DNA of 64,000 nt, from NCBI GenBank assembly GCA_963764585.1, contig CAVXTB010000002.1, forward strand, positions 310,001 to 374,000, written 5' to 3'. This stretch comes from JAOPZW01 sp963764585. GTDB lineage: Bacteria; Actinomycetota; Thermoleophilia; Solirubrobacterales; Solirubrobacteraceae. A program made the translations under genes and the position numbers. How positions within the stretch are numbered: the first letter of the stretch is position 1; every line of letters begins with the position of its first letter. Below the pieces are notes generated by a model, which was not told the DNA's origin, ran no database searches, and was given only the letters and a program-made list of their open reading frames with translations. Positions 24,178-32,576 of the stretch are shown here, in pieces.

Positions 24178-25479
24178 TTAGGCGAGCACGACCTGGGCCC
24201 CCTCGCGGGGGCTCAGGGTGATGCTGCGGCGACGGCTGAGCTCCAGGCGGCCGTCGCCCGCGGCGCGCGGCTGCGCACGCTCGAGCACCGCGCGCAGGAC
24301 GACCTTCATCTCGACGGTGGCGAAGGCGGCGCCCAGGCAGCGGCGCCGCCCGCCGCCGAACGGGATCCAGGTGTAGGTGCCGGGCGGCTGGTCGAGGAAG
24401 CGCTCGGGGCGGAACGCGTACGGGTCGGGGTAGATCGCCGGGTCGTGGTGGATCAGGTAGGCGTTGGGGACCAGGCAGATGCCGCGCGGGTAGCGGCGGC
24501 CGCCGACCTCGATGTCCTGCATGACCAGGCGCGGCGCGGGGTTGGGCAGGACCGGGCGGCGGCGCAGGGCCTCGTACACCGTCGCGGTCAGGTAGGCGTC
24601 GCCATCCTCGGCCGCGACCTCCTCGGTCAGGCGCGCCAGCACGGCCGGCGTGCGCACGAGGCGCTCGAAGGCGAAGGCGAGCTCGGACGCCGTGGTCTCG
24701 TGGCCGGCGACGAGCAGCGTCATGAGCTCGTCGCGCAGCTCCTGCGCGGTCATCGGCGAGCCGTCCTCGTGGCGGGCGCCGAGCAGCAGCGCCAGGACGT
24801 CGTCGCGCTCGGTGTCGTCGGCCCGGCGCTCCTCGATCAGCGCGAACAGCTCGTCGTCGACCTCGTCGCGCAGGCGCAGGAAGCGCCCCCACGGCGTGCG
24901 CGGCCCGAGGTCGCGCTGCATCGGCGGCAGCAGGCTGACCGGGCTGGCGCCGATCGCGAGGACCCGCGTCAGCCGATCGCGCAGCAGCGCCAGGCGCGCG
25001 CCCTCGTCGAGGCCGAACACGGTGCGCAGGATGATCTCGAGCGTCAGCGCCTGCAGCCGCGGGTGCAGCGCCACGGGCTCGTCGCGCGGCCAGGCGTCGA
25101 CCTCGCTGGCGGCGACCTCCGCCATCAGCGCCGACAGGCGATCGACCTTCTCGCCGTGGAAGGCCGGCAGCATCAGCCGCCGCTGGGCGAGGTGGGCGCC
25201 CTCGTCGAGCAGGATCACCGAATGGCGGCCGACGACCGGCTCGAGGATCCGCGCGCCCTGGCCCGGGTGCAGCACGTCGGGCGGCGCCGTGAAGACCTCC
25301 TTGACCGCCGCGGGATCGGTGAGCATGACGAACGGCGGCAGGCCGACGAGGCGGATCGTGAAGGGCGCCCCGAAGCGCGCGCGGCAGTGCTCGAAGAAGG
25401 GCACCGGCCGCATCCACCAGCGCATCGTCTGCAGCCAGCGAGGGGCGCTCGGACCGGGCGGAAGCGTGTCGGCGCGCAC
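24178..25479 (-). CDS. cytochrome P450
   Basis: 433 residues from GTG. The I-helix oxygen-binding motif is LLVAGHETTASELA, the K-helix ExxR is YEALRRRP, the meander is FRPERFLD, and the haem motif FGGGRRRCLGAAFA holds the Cys ligand near residue 380. The N-terminus PPGPSAPRWLQ lacks a membrane anchor, as in soluble bacterial enzymes. It would hydroxylate or epoxidise a hydrophobic substrate with electrons from a ferredoxin and reductase. The only ferredoxin in the window (52723-52989) is distant. Substrate unknown; the gene stands alone. Confidence 0.95.
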   Translation of the reverse strand: MRADTLPPGPSAPRWLQTMRWWMRPVPFFEHCRARFGAPFTIRLVGLPPFVMLTDPAAVKEVFTAPPDVLHPGQGARILEPVVGRHSVILLDEGAHLAQRRLMLPAFHGEKVDRLSALMAEVAASEVDAWPRDEPVALHPRLQALTLEIILRTVFGLDEGARLALLRDRLTRVLAIGASPVSLLPPMQRDLGPRTPWGRFLRLRDEVDDELFALIEERRADDTERDDVLALLLGARHEDGSPMTAQELRDELMTLLVAGHETTASELAFAFERLVRTPAVLARLTEEVAAEDGDAYLTATVYEALRRRPVLPNPAPRLVMQDIEVGGRRYPRGICLVPNAYLIHHDPAIYPDPYAFRPERFLDQPPGTYTWIPFGGGRRRCLGAAFATVEMKVVLRAVLERAQPRAAGDGRLELSRRRSITLSPREGAQVVLA

Positions 25480-25635
25480 GGTTGCATCACACTACTTGCC
25501 CCCGTGCGAACACGCCAAATGACAACCGCCAAACCTGCCGTGTTCGAACGCATCTCGGCCCCCGCCGGGCGCGCCGCGCAGCGCTAGATTGCGCGCGCAA
25601 TTCGAGCCCCTGCGGGAAGGGATAGGAGGTCGTAC

Positions 25636-26793
25636 ATGCGTCATCGCATGCTCATCGGCGCGCTGGGGGTCGCGGCGATGATCGTCGTGCCGGCATCGGC
25701 CGCGGCTGCTTCCGGCACATCACACGAGCGCGTCTGCGGTCAGGCCAGCCCCGGCTACGCGGCCTGCCTGGCCGAGGTGGTCACCAGGGCGGGAACGGCC
25801 AAGCCGTTGGCCAGGCCGCGCGCGTCCACGCCGAGCGGGTACTTCCCCGCCGACCTGCACAGCGCCTACGCCCTGCCGACGAGCGGCGCGGTCGGCCAGA
25901 CGATTGCGATCGTCGACGCGTACGACGATCCCACTGCCGAGGCGGACCTCGGCGTCTATCGCAGCCAGTTCGGCCTCGGCTCGTGCACGACAGCGAACGG
26001 CTGCTTCCGCAAGGTCAACCAGACCGGCGGCACCACACCGCCGCGCAAGGACGCCGGGTGGGCCGAGGAGATCTCGCTCGATGTCGATATGGCGTCGGCG
26101 ATCTGCCCCGGCTGCAAGATCCTGCTCGTCGAAGCCAGTTCCTCGTCGCTGGCCGACTTGGGCACCGCGGTCAACACCGCGGCCAGCCTCGGCGCGACCC
26201 AGATCTCCAACTCCTACGGCGGCAGCGAGTTCTCGACCGAGACCTCGGCCGAGAGCTTCTACAACCATCCCGGCGTCGCGGTGACCGCGTCCTCGGGCGA
26301 CGCCGGGTACGGCGTCGAGTTCCCGGCCGCGTCGCAGTACGTCACGGCGGTGGGCGGCACCACCCTGACGCGCGCCTCGAACGCGCGCGGCTTCACCGAG
26401 ACCGCCTGGTCCGGCGCCGGCTCGGGCTGCTCGCGGTACGTGCCAAAGCCGGCGTGGCAGCAGGACACCGGCTGCGCGCGGCGGACGGTGGCCGACGTCT
26501 CGGCGGTCGCCAACCCGAGCACCGGCGTGGCGGTCTACGACTCCACGCCCTACCAGGGATCGAGCGGCTGGCTGGTGTTCGGCGGCACGAGCGTCTCGGC
26601 CCCGATCGTCGCCGGCGTCTACGCGCTGGCGGGCAACCAGCCGGCGTCGTTCACCTACGGCCACGCGGCGTCGCTGTTCGACGTGACGAGCGGGTCCAAC
26701 GGCTCGTGCGGCGGCTCCTACCTGTGCACCGCCGTCGCCGGCTACGACGGGCCGACGGGCCTCGGCTCGCCGAACGGCACCGGCGCGTTCTGA
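25636..26793 (+). CDS. secreted sedolisin-family (S53) serine-carboxyl peptidase
   Basis: 385 residues, RBS GGGATAGGAGG. Signal peptide ends ASAAAAS. A short pro-part holds the sedolisin maturation-like GYFPADLHSAYALP. Catalytic Glu/Asp lie in AGWAEEISLDVDMASAICPG and the nucleophile in VFGGTSVSAPIVAG. The oxyanion Asp is in TASSGDAGYG. Cys pairs flank the active region. S53 enzymes act at acidic pH outside the cell. The prodomain is far shorter than in classical sedolisins, so this is a compact variant. Confidence 0.88.
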   Translation: MRHRMLIGALGVAAMIVVPASAAAASGTSHERVCGQASPGYAACLAEVVTRAGTAKPLARPRASTPSGYFPADLHSAYALPTSGAVGQTIAIVDAYDDPTAEADLGVYRSQFGLGSCTTANGCFRKVNQTGGTTPPRKDAGWAEEISLDVDMASAICPGCKILLVEASSSSLADLGTAVNTAASLGATQISNSYGGSEFSTETSAESFYNHPGVAVTASSGDAGYGVEFPAASQYVTAVGGTTLTRASNARGFTETAWSGAGSGCSRYVPKPAWQQDTGCARRTVADVSAVANPSTGVAVYDSTPYQGSSGWLVFGGTSVSAPIVAGVYALAGNQPASFTYGHAASLFDVTSGSNGSCGGSYLCTAVAGYDGPTGLGSPNGTGAF

Positions 26794-26838
26794 TCGACTC
26801 GTAGCACGCGGGCGGCCGCGTCCGGGCGGCCGCCCGCC

Positions 26839-26863
26839 TGGCACTCCTGTTACTGGAGTGCCA
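26839..26863. promoter_or_regulatory. CIRCE operator 1 (HrcA site)
   Basis: TGGCACTC, a 9-base spacer and GAGTGCCA: the inverted repeat bound by HrcA, with G for the usual A at the third position (TTGGCACTC instead of TTAGCACTC). It lies just upstream of the groES -35. Confidence 0.9.
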
Positions 26864-26869
26864 ACAGTG

Positions 26870-26898
26870 TTGAACCTCCGTCGCGCATGTCCTACAGT
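26870..26898 (+). promoter_or_regulatory. groES-groEL promoter
   Basis: TTGAAC (26870-26875), 17 bases, TACAGT (26893-26898). It sits between the two CIRCE elements. The predicted start near 26905 puts the second CIRCE in the 5' untranslated region. Confidence 0.85.
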
Positions 26899-26910
26899 AG
26901 GGCCAGCGCG

Positions 26911-26937
26911 TTGGCACTCTCGCCTGTTGAGTGCCAA
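26911..26937. promoter_or_regulatory. CIRCE operator 2 (HrcA site)
   Basis: TTGGCACTC, spacer of nine, GAGTGCCAA, a perfect nine-base inverted repeat. It overlaps the start of the transcript, 40 bases before groES. Confidence 0.92.
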
Positions 26938-26976
26938 GGCACGCGAACTCACCCCTCTCTGTATGGAGGTAAACAC

Positions 26977-27270
26977 ATGAAGCTCAAGCCCCTGGGCGAT
27001 CGGCTGATCGTGCGGGCGATCGAGGAGGAGGAGACCACCGCGAGTGGCATCGTCCTCCCCGACACGGCCAAGGAGAAGCCGCAGAAGGGCAAGGTCATCG
27101 CCGTCGGCGACGGCCGATTCGACGAGGACGGCGAGAAGCGGATCCCGCTCGACGTCGCTGAGGGCGACGAGGTCCTCTACAGCAAGTACGGCGGGACCGA
27201 GATCAAGGTCGACGGCGAGGACCTGCTGGTCCTTCGCGAGAGCGACGTGCTCGCCAAGGTCGAGTCCTAG
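26977..27270 (+). CDS. groES: co-chaperonin GroES
   Basis: 97 residues from ATG 26977 (GGAGG upstream). It has LKPLGDRLIVRAIEEEETTA, the mobile loop SGIVLPDTAKEKPQKGKVIA, then DEVLYSKYGGTEIKVDGEDL and LVLRESDVLAKV. Normal length. It caps the GroEL ring to form the folding chamber. First gene of the CIRCE-controlled operon, 21 bases before groEL. Confidence 0.98.
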   Translation: MKLKPLGDRLIVRAIEEEETTASGIVLPDTAKEKPQKGKVIAVGDGRFDEDGEKRIPLDVAEGDEVLYSKYGGTEIKVDGEDLLVLRESDVLAKVES

Positions 27271-27291
27271 GAAGAGGAGAACCGCTAACCA

Positions 27292-28917
27292 ATGGCTCAC
27301 AAGGAACTGAAGTACGACAGCGCGGCGCGCAAGGCCCTCGAGGCCGGCGTCGACGCGGTCGCCAACGCGGTCAAGGTCACGCTCGGCCCCAAGGGCCGCT
27401 ACGTGGTCCTCGACAAGAAGTTCGGCGCCCCGACCATCACGAACGACGGCGTGACCATCGCTCGTGAGATCGAGGTGGAGGACGTCTTCGAGAACCAGGG
27501 CGCGCAACTCGTCCGCGAGGTCGCCACGGCGACCAACGACGTCGCCGGCGACGGCACCACGACCGCGACCGTCCTGGCGCAGTCGATCGTGCGCACCGGC
27601 CTGAAGAACGTCACGGCCGGCGCCAACCCGCTCGCGCTCAAGCGCGGGATCGAGAAGGCCGTCGACCAGGTCGTCGACAGCATCTCCAAGCAGTCCAAGG
27701 AGATCTCCGGCAAGGATCAGATCGCGCGCGTCGCGACGATCTCGGCCGGCGACGAGGAGATCGGCGACGTCATCGCCGACGCCATCGAGAAGGTCGGCAA
27801 GGACGGCGTGGTCAACGTCGAGGAGGGCCAGACGTTCGGCATGGACCTCGAGTTCACCGAGGGCATGCAGTTCGACAAGGGCTACATCTCGCCCTACATG
27901 GTCACCGACCAGGACCGCATGGAGGCCGTCCTCGAGGATCCCTACATCCTCATCGCCAACCAGAAGATCGGCTCGGTCCGCGACGTGCTGCCGGTGCTCG
28001 AGCAGGTCATCCAGTCGGGCAAGCCGCTGCTGATCATCGCCGAGGACGTCGAGGGCGAGTCCCTCGCGACCCTGGTGGTCAACAAGCTGCGCGGCACCTT
28101 CACCGGCGTGTCCGTCAAGGCTCCCGGCTTCGGTGACCGCCGCAAGCGCATGCTCGAGGACATCGCCATCCTCACCGGTGGCGAGGTCATCACCGAGGAG
28201 ATGGGCCTCAAGCTCGAGAACACCCAGCTCTCGCAGCTCGGCCGTGCCCGCCGCGTGGTCGTCGCCAAGGACACGACGACGATCGTCGACGGCAACGGCG
28301 AAAGCGACGCGATTCGCGGCCGCATCAACCAGATCAAGTCGGAGATCGAGACCACCGACTCGGACTTCGATCGCGAGAAGCTCCAGGAGCGCCTCGCCAA
28401 GCTCTCCGGCGGCGTCGCCGTCGTGAAGGTCGGCGCGGCCACCGAGACGGAGATGAAGGAGAAGAAGCACCGCGTCGAGGACGCCCTCCAGGCGACCCGC
28501 GCGGCGCTCGAGGAGGGCATCGTGCCCGGCGGCGGCGTCGCGCTGCTGCAGGCCGCGAGCGCCATCAACCTCGACGGCTACGCCGACGACGACGAGCGCA
28601 CCGGCGCCCGCATCGTCCTGCGCTCGCTCGAGGAGCCGCTGCGTCAGATCGCCGAGAACTCGGGCCTCGAGGGCTCGGTCGTGGTGTCCGACGTGCGCAA
28701 GGCCAAGAAGGGCTTCGGCCTGAACGCGGCCACCGGCGAGATCGTCGACCTCGTCGGCGAGGGCGTCATCGATCCGGCCATGGTCACGCGCTCCGCGCTC
28801 CAGAACGCCGCCTCGATCGCCAAGAACATCCTCACCACCGAGGCGATCGTCGCCGAGATCCCCGACAAGGATGGGGGCGGCGGCGGTGGCATGCCCGACA
28901 TGGGCGGCATGATGTAG
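27292..28917 (+). CDS. groL: chaperonin GroEL (Hsp60)
   Basis: 541 residues, full length. It has VTLGPKGRYVVLDKKFGAPT, the ATP-binding DVAGDGTTTATVLAQ, apical-domain EGMQFDKGYISPYMVTD, and the Gly/Met tail ending MPDMGGMM typical of housekeeping GroELs rather than His-tailed secondary copies. RBS GAAGAGGAG. It assembles with GroES into the ATP-driven folding machine. Regulated by the two CIRCE sites upstream; hrcA is not in the window. Confidence 0.98.
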   Translation: MAHKELKYDSAARKALEAGVDAVANAVKVTLGPKGRYVVLDKKFGAPTITNDGVTIAREIEVEDVFENQGAQLVREVATATNDVAGDGTTTATVLAQSIVRTGLKNVTAGANPLALKRGIEKAVDQVVDSISKQSKEISGKDQIARVATISAGDEEIGDVIADAIEKVGKDGVVNVEEGQTFGMDLEFTEGMQFDKGYISPYMVTDQDRMEAVLEDPYILIANQKIGSVRDVLPVLEQVIQSGKPLLIIAEDVEGESLATLVVNKLRGTFTGVSVKAPGFGDRRKRMLEDIAILTGGEVITEEMGLKLENTQLSQLGRARRVVVAKDTTTIVDGNGESDAIRGRINQIKSEIETTDSDFDREKLQERLAKLSGGVAVVKVGAATETEMKEKKHRVEDALQATRAALEEGIVPGGGVALLQAASAINLDGYADDDERTGARIVLRSLEEPLRQIAENSGLEGSVVVSDVRKAKKGFGLNAATGEIVDLVGEGVIDPAMVTRSALQNAASIAKNILTTEAIVAEIPDKDGGGGGGMPDMGGMM

Positions 28918-28949
28918 CCAACGGGCCTCGCGTCCGATTGGCAGTGCAA

Positions 28950-28973
28950 GGGGCCCGGCCGACGCCGGGCCCC
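28950..28973. terminator. hairpin after groEL
   Basis: GGGGCCCGGC and its inverted copy around the loop CGAC, then TCGTCGTTTCT. Ten perfect pairs; it serves groEL and possibly the converging ABC-F gene. Confidence 0.85.
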
Positions 28974-28983
28974 TCGTCGTTTC

Positions 28984-30588
28984 TCAGACCATCTCCCGCA
29001 CCGCCCCGTCGCGCACCTCCAGCCGCCGGGTCACCCCGATGCCATCGAGGAAGGCGCGGTCGTGGGAGACCGCGACGATTGTGCCGCCGAAGGCGCGCAG
29101 CGCGCGCTCGACGGCCTCGAGCGTCTCGGGGTCCAGGTGGTTGGTCGGCTCGTCGAGCAGGAGCAGCTCGGCGCCCGAGGCCACCATCGCCGCCATGTGC
29201 ACCCGCGCGCGCTCGCCGGGGCTCAGGCGCCCGAGCGGGCGGTGGACGGCGACGCTGTCCAGCGCGAACGCGCCCAGCAGCGTCCGCGCCGCCCCCTCGT
29301 CCATCGCCGCCTGCGCGCGCAGCCAGTCGACCACGCGCTCGTCGGCCGGCAGCGACAGCGGCGTCTGGGGCAGCATGCGCGCCGCGGCGGCGAGCTCGGC
29401 CGTGCCGGCCGCCGGCACGAGCACGCCCGCGAGCACGCTGAGCAGCGTCGTCTTGCCCGCGCCGTTGGGGCCCGTCACCGCGACGCGGTCGCCACGGTGC
29501 AGCACGAGGTCGACGTCGCGCAGCCCGCGCGAGCGCACGCCGCGCAGCGCCGCCACCCGCCGGCGCCCGCGGCCGTGCCCGTCCAGCCGCAGCCGCAGCG
29601 CCGGACGCTCGTCGGGCGCGGCGACCGCCCCATCGCCCTCGAGCTCGCGCCGCAGCCGGCCCTCGCGGGCCTTGGCCTTCCTGGCGACCTTCTTGGCGTA
29701 GCGCTTGAGCTTGGGGGCGGCCGCCCGGCTCACGGTGCGCTCGGTGTGCTCGGCCTGCCGGCGGGTCGTCGCGATGTCGGCTTCTAGCCTTCGTCGTCGC
29801 TTCTCCTGGGCCTCGTAGTCGAGCGCCTGCTTGGCCCGCCGGCGCTCGCGCTCGTCTCGATACGCGCTGTAGCCGCCCTCGTAGCGGGTGAGCGCTCCAC
29901 CGGGCGCGAGCTCGAGGACGCAGCCCACGACCGCGTCGAGGAACGCGCGGTCGTGCGAGACGACGACGACCGTGCCCGCGAAGCCTCGCAGCCAGCCCTC
30001 GAGCCAGGCGAGACCGTCGCCGTCGAGGTGGTTGGTCGGCTCGTCGAGCAGGAGCACCGTGGGGCCGGCGAGCAGCGTGCCGGCCAGCAGGGTGCGGGCC
30101 TGCTCGCCGCCCGACAGCCGCGACAGCGGCGTGGCGGGATCGAGGTGGTCGATCGACAGCGCCCGGCGCGCCTCGTCGAGCGTCGCCTCGAGCGCCCAGC
30201 CGCCGAGCGCATCGAAGCGCTCCTGGGCGCGGCCGTAGGCCGCGAGCGTCTCCTCGGTGGTGTCGCCGCGGGCCAGGCGCGCCTCGAGCGCGCGCAGCTC
30301 GCCGCGGACCGTCCACACGTCGCCCAGCCCCGAGCCGAGCAGCTCGCCGAGCGTGCGGGCGGCGTCGGGCGCCTCCTGCGGCAGCCAGCCGATGCGCCCG
30401 CCGGCCCCCGTGCTCACGGCGCCGCGATCGGGACGGTCGACGCCGGCCAGCAGCCGCACGAGCGTCGACTTGCCGACGCCGTTGGGGCCGACCAGGCCGG
30501 CGCGCTCGCCGTCGCCGAGCACGAAGGAGAGCCCGTCGAAGAGCGGTGCGCCGTCGTATGCCTTGCTGAGATCCGATGCCTGCAACAT
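28984..30588 (-). CDS. ABC-F family ATPase (ribosome-acting)
   Basis: 534 residues with two nucleotide-binding domains and no membrane part. The first has GPNGVGKST, LSGGEQART and LLLDEPTNHLD; the second has GPNGAGKTT, LSPGERARVHM and LLLDEPTNHLD. Between them is a charged linker (residues about 240-320, Arg/Lys-rich: ERRRAKQALDYEAQEKRRRR). That linker contacts the ribosome in ABC-F proteins, which relieve stalling or antibiotic binding. The ATG at 30588 has GGAGGA five bases upstream, fully inside a perfect hairpin. An upstream in-frame GTG (30705) lacks coding character. Resistance versus housekeeping role cannot be decided. Confidence 0.93.
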   Translation of the reverse strand: MLQASDLSKAYDGAPLFDGLSFVLGDGERAGLVGPNGVGKSTLVRLLAGVDRPDRGAVSTGAGGRIGWLPQEAPDAARTLGELLGSGLGDVWTVRGELRALEARLARGDTTEETLAAYGRAQERFDALGGWALEATLDEARRALSIDHLDPATPLSRLSGGEQARTLLAGTLLAGPTVLLLDEPTNHLDGDGLAWLEGWLRGFAGTVVVVSHDRAFLDAVVGCVLELAPGGALTRYEGGYSAYRDERERRRAKQALDYEAQEKRRRRLEADIATTRRQAEHTERTVSRAAAPKLKRYAKKVARKAKAREGRLRRELEGDGAVAAPDERPALRLRLDGHGRGRRRVAALRGVRSRGLRDVDLVLHRGDRVAVTGPNGAGKTTLLSVLAGVLVPAAGTAELAAAARMLPQTPLSLPADERVVDWLRAQAAMDEGAARTLLGAFALDSVAVHRPLGRLSPGERARVHMAAMVASGAELLLLDEPTNHLDPETLEAVERALRAFGGTIVAVSHDRAFLDGIGVTRRLEVRDGAVREMV

Positions 30589-30589
30589 G

Positions 30590-30620
30590 GGGTCCTCCTC
30601 GTCGTGCGGCCGGAGGACCC
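30590..30620 (-). promoter_or_regulatory. RBS-sequestering hairpin of the ABC-F gene
   Basis: On the transcript GGGTCCTCC, a 13-base loop, and GGAGGACCC lie one base before the AUG. All nine bases pair. The second arm is the Shine-Dalgarno sequence itself, so translation should need opening of this stem. Confidence 0.7.
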
Positions 30621-30744
30621 GGGGGTGCGGGCGAGGCGGGCAGGCGAGCGCGCGGCGCTCGACACCCGACCTGCCACCGCACGCCCGGTCCACACGGGGC
30701 TTCACGCCTCGCCGGCCGGTGGTCGTGTGCGGTGGCTGCCTACT

Positions 30745-31431
30745 TCACCGCGGCGGAGGGTAGCGGCCCGCGCCGGCACCGAGAAGTGCGGCTACCTCCA
30801 CAGCACAGCCCCACGCGAGGGTGACGCCGGCGCCGCCATGGCCGTAGCAGTGCACGACGCGGCCGTCGGCCTCGAGGCGCACCTCGGGGCGCACCGGCCG
30901 CAGGCCGACCGCGACCCCGACCACGGGGGCGCCGCGCAGCTCGGGGAGCAGCGCCGCGCAGCGCGCGCGGATGGCCGCGGTCGTCGCCGCGTCGGGCGTG
31001 CGGTCCTCGCGACCCTCCTCGGCGGTGCCGCCGAGCACGACGTCGCGCTCGCGCGGCACGACGTAGACCAGGTCGGCCGGATCGGATTGGTCGAGCAGCC
31101 ACTCCTGCACGCCCGGCGCCGTCACGCGAACGGCGTCGCGCCACCACGGATCCGGCGCGTCGGCTGGCAGCAGCTCGGTGCCCGTCCGCATGCGCACGCC
31201 GCTGCCGGCCACGCCGGCCAGGCGCGCCAGCGCCTCGTAGGACGTCGCCGACCACGCCGTGACGCGCTCGGCCGGCAGCGCGCGGTACGGGTACCAGAGC
31301 GCCGCCGCGACCGCCGAGGTCGTGTCCTGCGGCGGGTCGCGCGCGACGACGTCGGCGTCCACGCCGGCCTCGCGCAGGCACACCGCCGTGGTCAGCCCGA
31401 CGACGCCGGCGCCGACGACGATCGCCCTCAC
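30745..31431 (-). CDS. D-amino-acid-oxidase-like FAD protein with internal deletion
   Basis: 228 residues from GTG 31431, overlapping the upstream gene's stop (GTGA). The FAD-binding start is AIVVGAGVVGLTTAVCLREA, then TTSAVAAALWYPYRALP. The C-terminus has YVVPRERDVVLGGTAEEG, VGLRPVRPEVRLE and HCYGHGGAGVTLAWGCA, the DAAO signature. Family members have about 310-330 residues. Here the segment carrying the substrate-domain strands and the CTG...G motif, about 90 residues, is absent: RVTAPG joins directly to VQEWLLDQ. The deletion keeps frame. Activity is doubtful; it may be a decaying gene. Confidence 0.75.
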   Translation of the reverse strand: MRAIVVGAGVVGLTTAVCLREAGVDADVVARDPPQDTTSAVAAALWYPYRALPAERVTAWSATSYEALARLAGVAGSGVRMRTGTELLPADAPDPWWRDAVRVTAPGVQEWLLDQSDPADLVYVVPRERDVVLGGTAEEGREDRTPDAATTAAIRARCAALLPELRGAPVVGVAVGLRPVRPEVRLEADGRVVHCYGHGGAGVTLAWGCAVEVAALLGAGAGRYPPPR

Positions 31432-32210
31432 GGCGCGAGCACCTCGCGCGCCCCGCGCAGGCGCACGCTCAGCAGCGCCTGCGCGCGCGAGCTGTCCAGC
31501 GCGATGTGCTTTGGGCGGCCAGGGCCGCCCGGGCCGCCGCGCAGCGCGCCCGGGTCGCGGCCGTGGTGGGCGGCGACGAGCCGGGCGAACTCCAGGCGCG
31601 TGACGGCGTCGGCGCCGGCGACGTGCAGGGGGCCGGCGATATCGAGCTGCGCGAGCTCCAGTACGGCGGCAGCGAGGTCGGGCACCGCCATCGGACAGCG
31701 GACCTCGTCGGTGAAGAAGGTCATCTCGCGCGCGCCGTCGGCCGCCTCGATGGCCACCTGCTCGTGGTTGGACGGGCGCTCGCCGCCGTAGAGCAGCGAC
31801 GTGCGCACGAGCAGCGCCTCGGGCGGGCACGCGCGCTCGGCGGCGAGCTTCGACGCGCCGTACGCGGTGACGGGCTCGGGCTCGTCGTCCTCGGTCAGCG
31901 CGCGCGAGCCCGAGCCTGCGAAGACGAGGTCGGTCGACAGGTGCACGAGCCGCGCGCCGACGGCCTGCGCGGCCGCGACGACCGCCCGCGTGCCGTCCAC
32001 GTTCACGCTCGCGTCGTCCATGCGGTAGGCGGTGTGCACGACGGCGTCGGGACGCGCCGCGGTCACCGCGGCGAGCACGCCCGCGGCGTCGCGCACGTCG
32101 AGCTGCGCGCATCCCGCGATGCCCGCGACCTCCCAGCCCGCCGCCGGCGCCCGGCGCCCGAGCTCGCTGCCGAGGTACCCGCCGAGGCCGGTGACGAACA
32201 GTCGCGCGAT
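31428..32210 (-). CDS. RmlD-like NAD(P)-dependent sugar reductase (SDR)
   Basis: About 260 residues. The Rossmann start is RLFVTGLGGYLGSELGRR. AQLDVRDAAGVLAAVTAARP, VVHTAYRMDDAS, VHLSTDLVFAG (the T-D-x-V-F motif) and TAYGASKLAAER (YxxxK catalytic pair) match dTDP-4-dehydrorhamnose reductases. No ATG, GTG or TTG lies in frame before RLFVTG. An ATC at 32210, eight bases after GAGGG, or a CTG at 32201 are the nearest candidates, so the start is unresolved. It overlaps the oxidase gene. No other deoxysugar genes are nearby, so the substrate is open. Confidence 0.8.
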   Translation of the reverse strand: MARLFVTGLGGYLGSELGRRAPAAGWEVAGIAGCAQLDVRDAAGVLAAVTAARPDAVVHTAYRMDDASVNVDGTRAVVAAAQAVGARLVHLSTDLVFAGSGSRALTEDDEPEPVTAYGASKLAAERACPPEALLVRTSLLYGGERPSNHEQVAIEAADGAREMTFFTDEVRCPMAVPDLAAAVLELAQLDIAGPLHVAGADAVTRLEFARLVAAHHGRDPGALRGGPGGPGRPKHIALDSSRAQALLSVRLRGAREVLAP

Positions 32211-32234
32211 GCCCGGTACCCTCGCACGGCGCCC

Positions 32235-32567
32235 ATGGCCTACGACGAGGACCTCGCCAACCGCCTCCGCGAGCTGCTCGCGGACGAGGACGCCGTCACC
32301 GAGAAGAAGATGTTCGGCGGCCTGGCCTTCCTCGTGCGTGGCAACATGGCGGTGAGCGCCTCTCGCAACGGCGGGCTGCTCGCCCGCATCGACCCGGCCG
32401 ACACGGAGGCCGCGCTCGCGCGCCCGCACGTCGCGCTCATGGAGATGGGCGGGCGGACGATGGACGGGTGGATCACCGTCGCGCCCGAAGGCGTGAAGAC
32501 GAAGCGCCAGGTCGGCGCGTGGGTCGGCCGCAGCCTCGCCTTCGTGAGAACGCTGCCGGCGAAGTAG
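32235..32567 (+). CDS. TfoX N-terminal-domain protein
   Basis: 110 residues from ATG 32235. It has VTEKKMFGGLAFLVRGNMAV, LLARIDPADTEAAL, HVALMEMGGRTMDGWITVAP and a C-terminal helix. The stand-alone TfoX N domain is widespread. In gamma-proteobacteria it is half of a competence regulator, but the function of the single-domain form is not known. It ends ten bases before the LAL regulator, on the same strand. Confidence 0.88.
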   Translation: MAYDEDLANRLRELLADEDAVTEKKMFGGLAFLVRGNMAVSASRNGGLLARIDPADTEAALARPHVALMEMGGRTMDGWITVAPEGVKTKRQVGAWVGRSLAFVRTLPAK

Positions 32568-32576
32568 ACTCCGGCG

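Noticed and set aside
25508..25560. SOS box near CGAACACG...CGTGTTCG upstream of the sedolisin gene
   Set aside because: The half-sites are inverted across about 30 bases rather than the four-base spacing of LexA boxes.
25720..28470. Long open frame opposite the sedolisin and groEL genes
   Set aside because: It is antisense to unmistakable conserved genes and has no domain; long antisense frames are expected at this G+C content.
30589..30705. N-terminal extension of the ABC-F protein from GTG 30705
   Set aside because: The extra residues are Arg/Pro-rich without family similarity, and a strong ribosome-binding site sits before the internal ATG.
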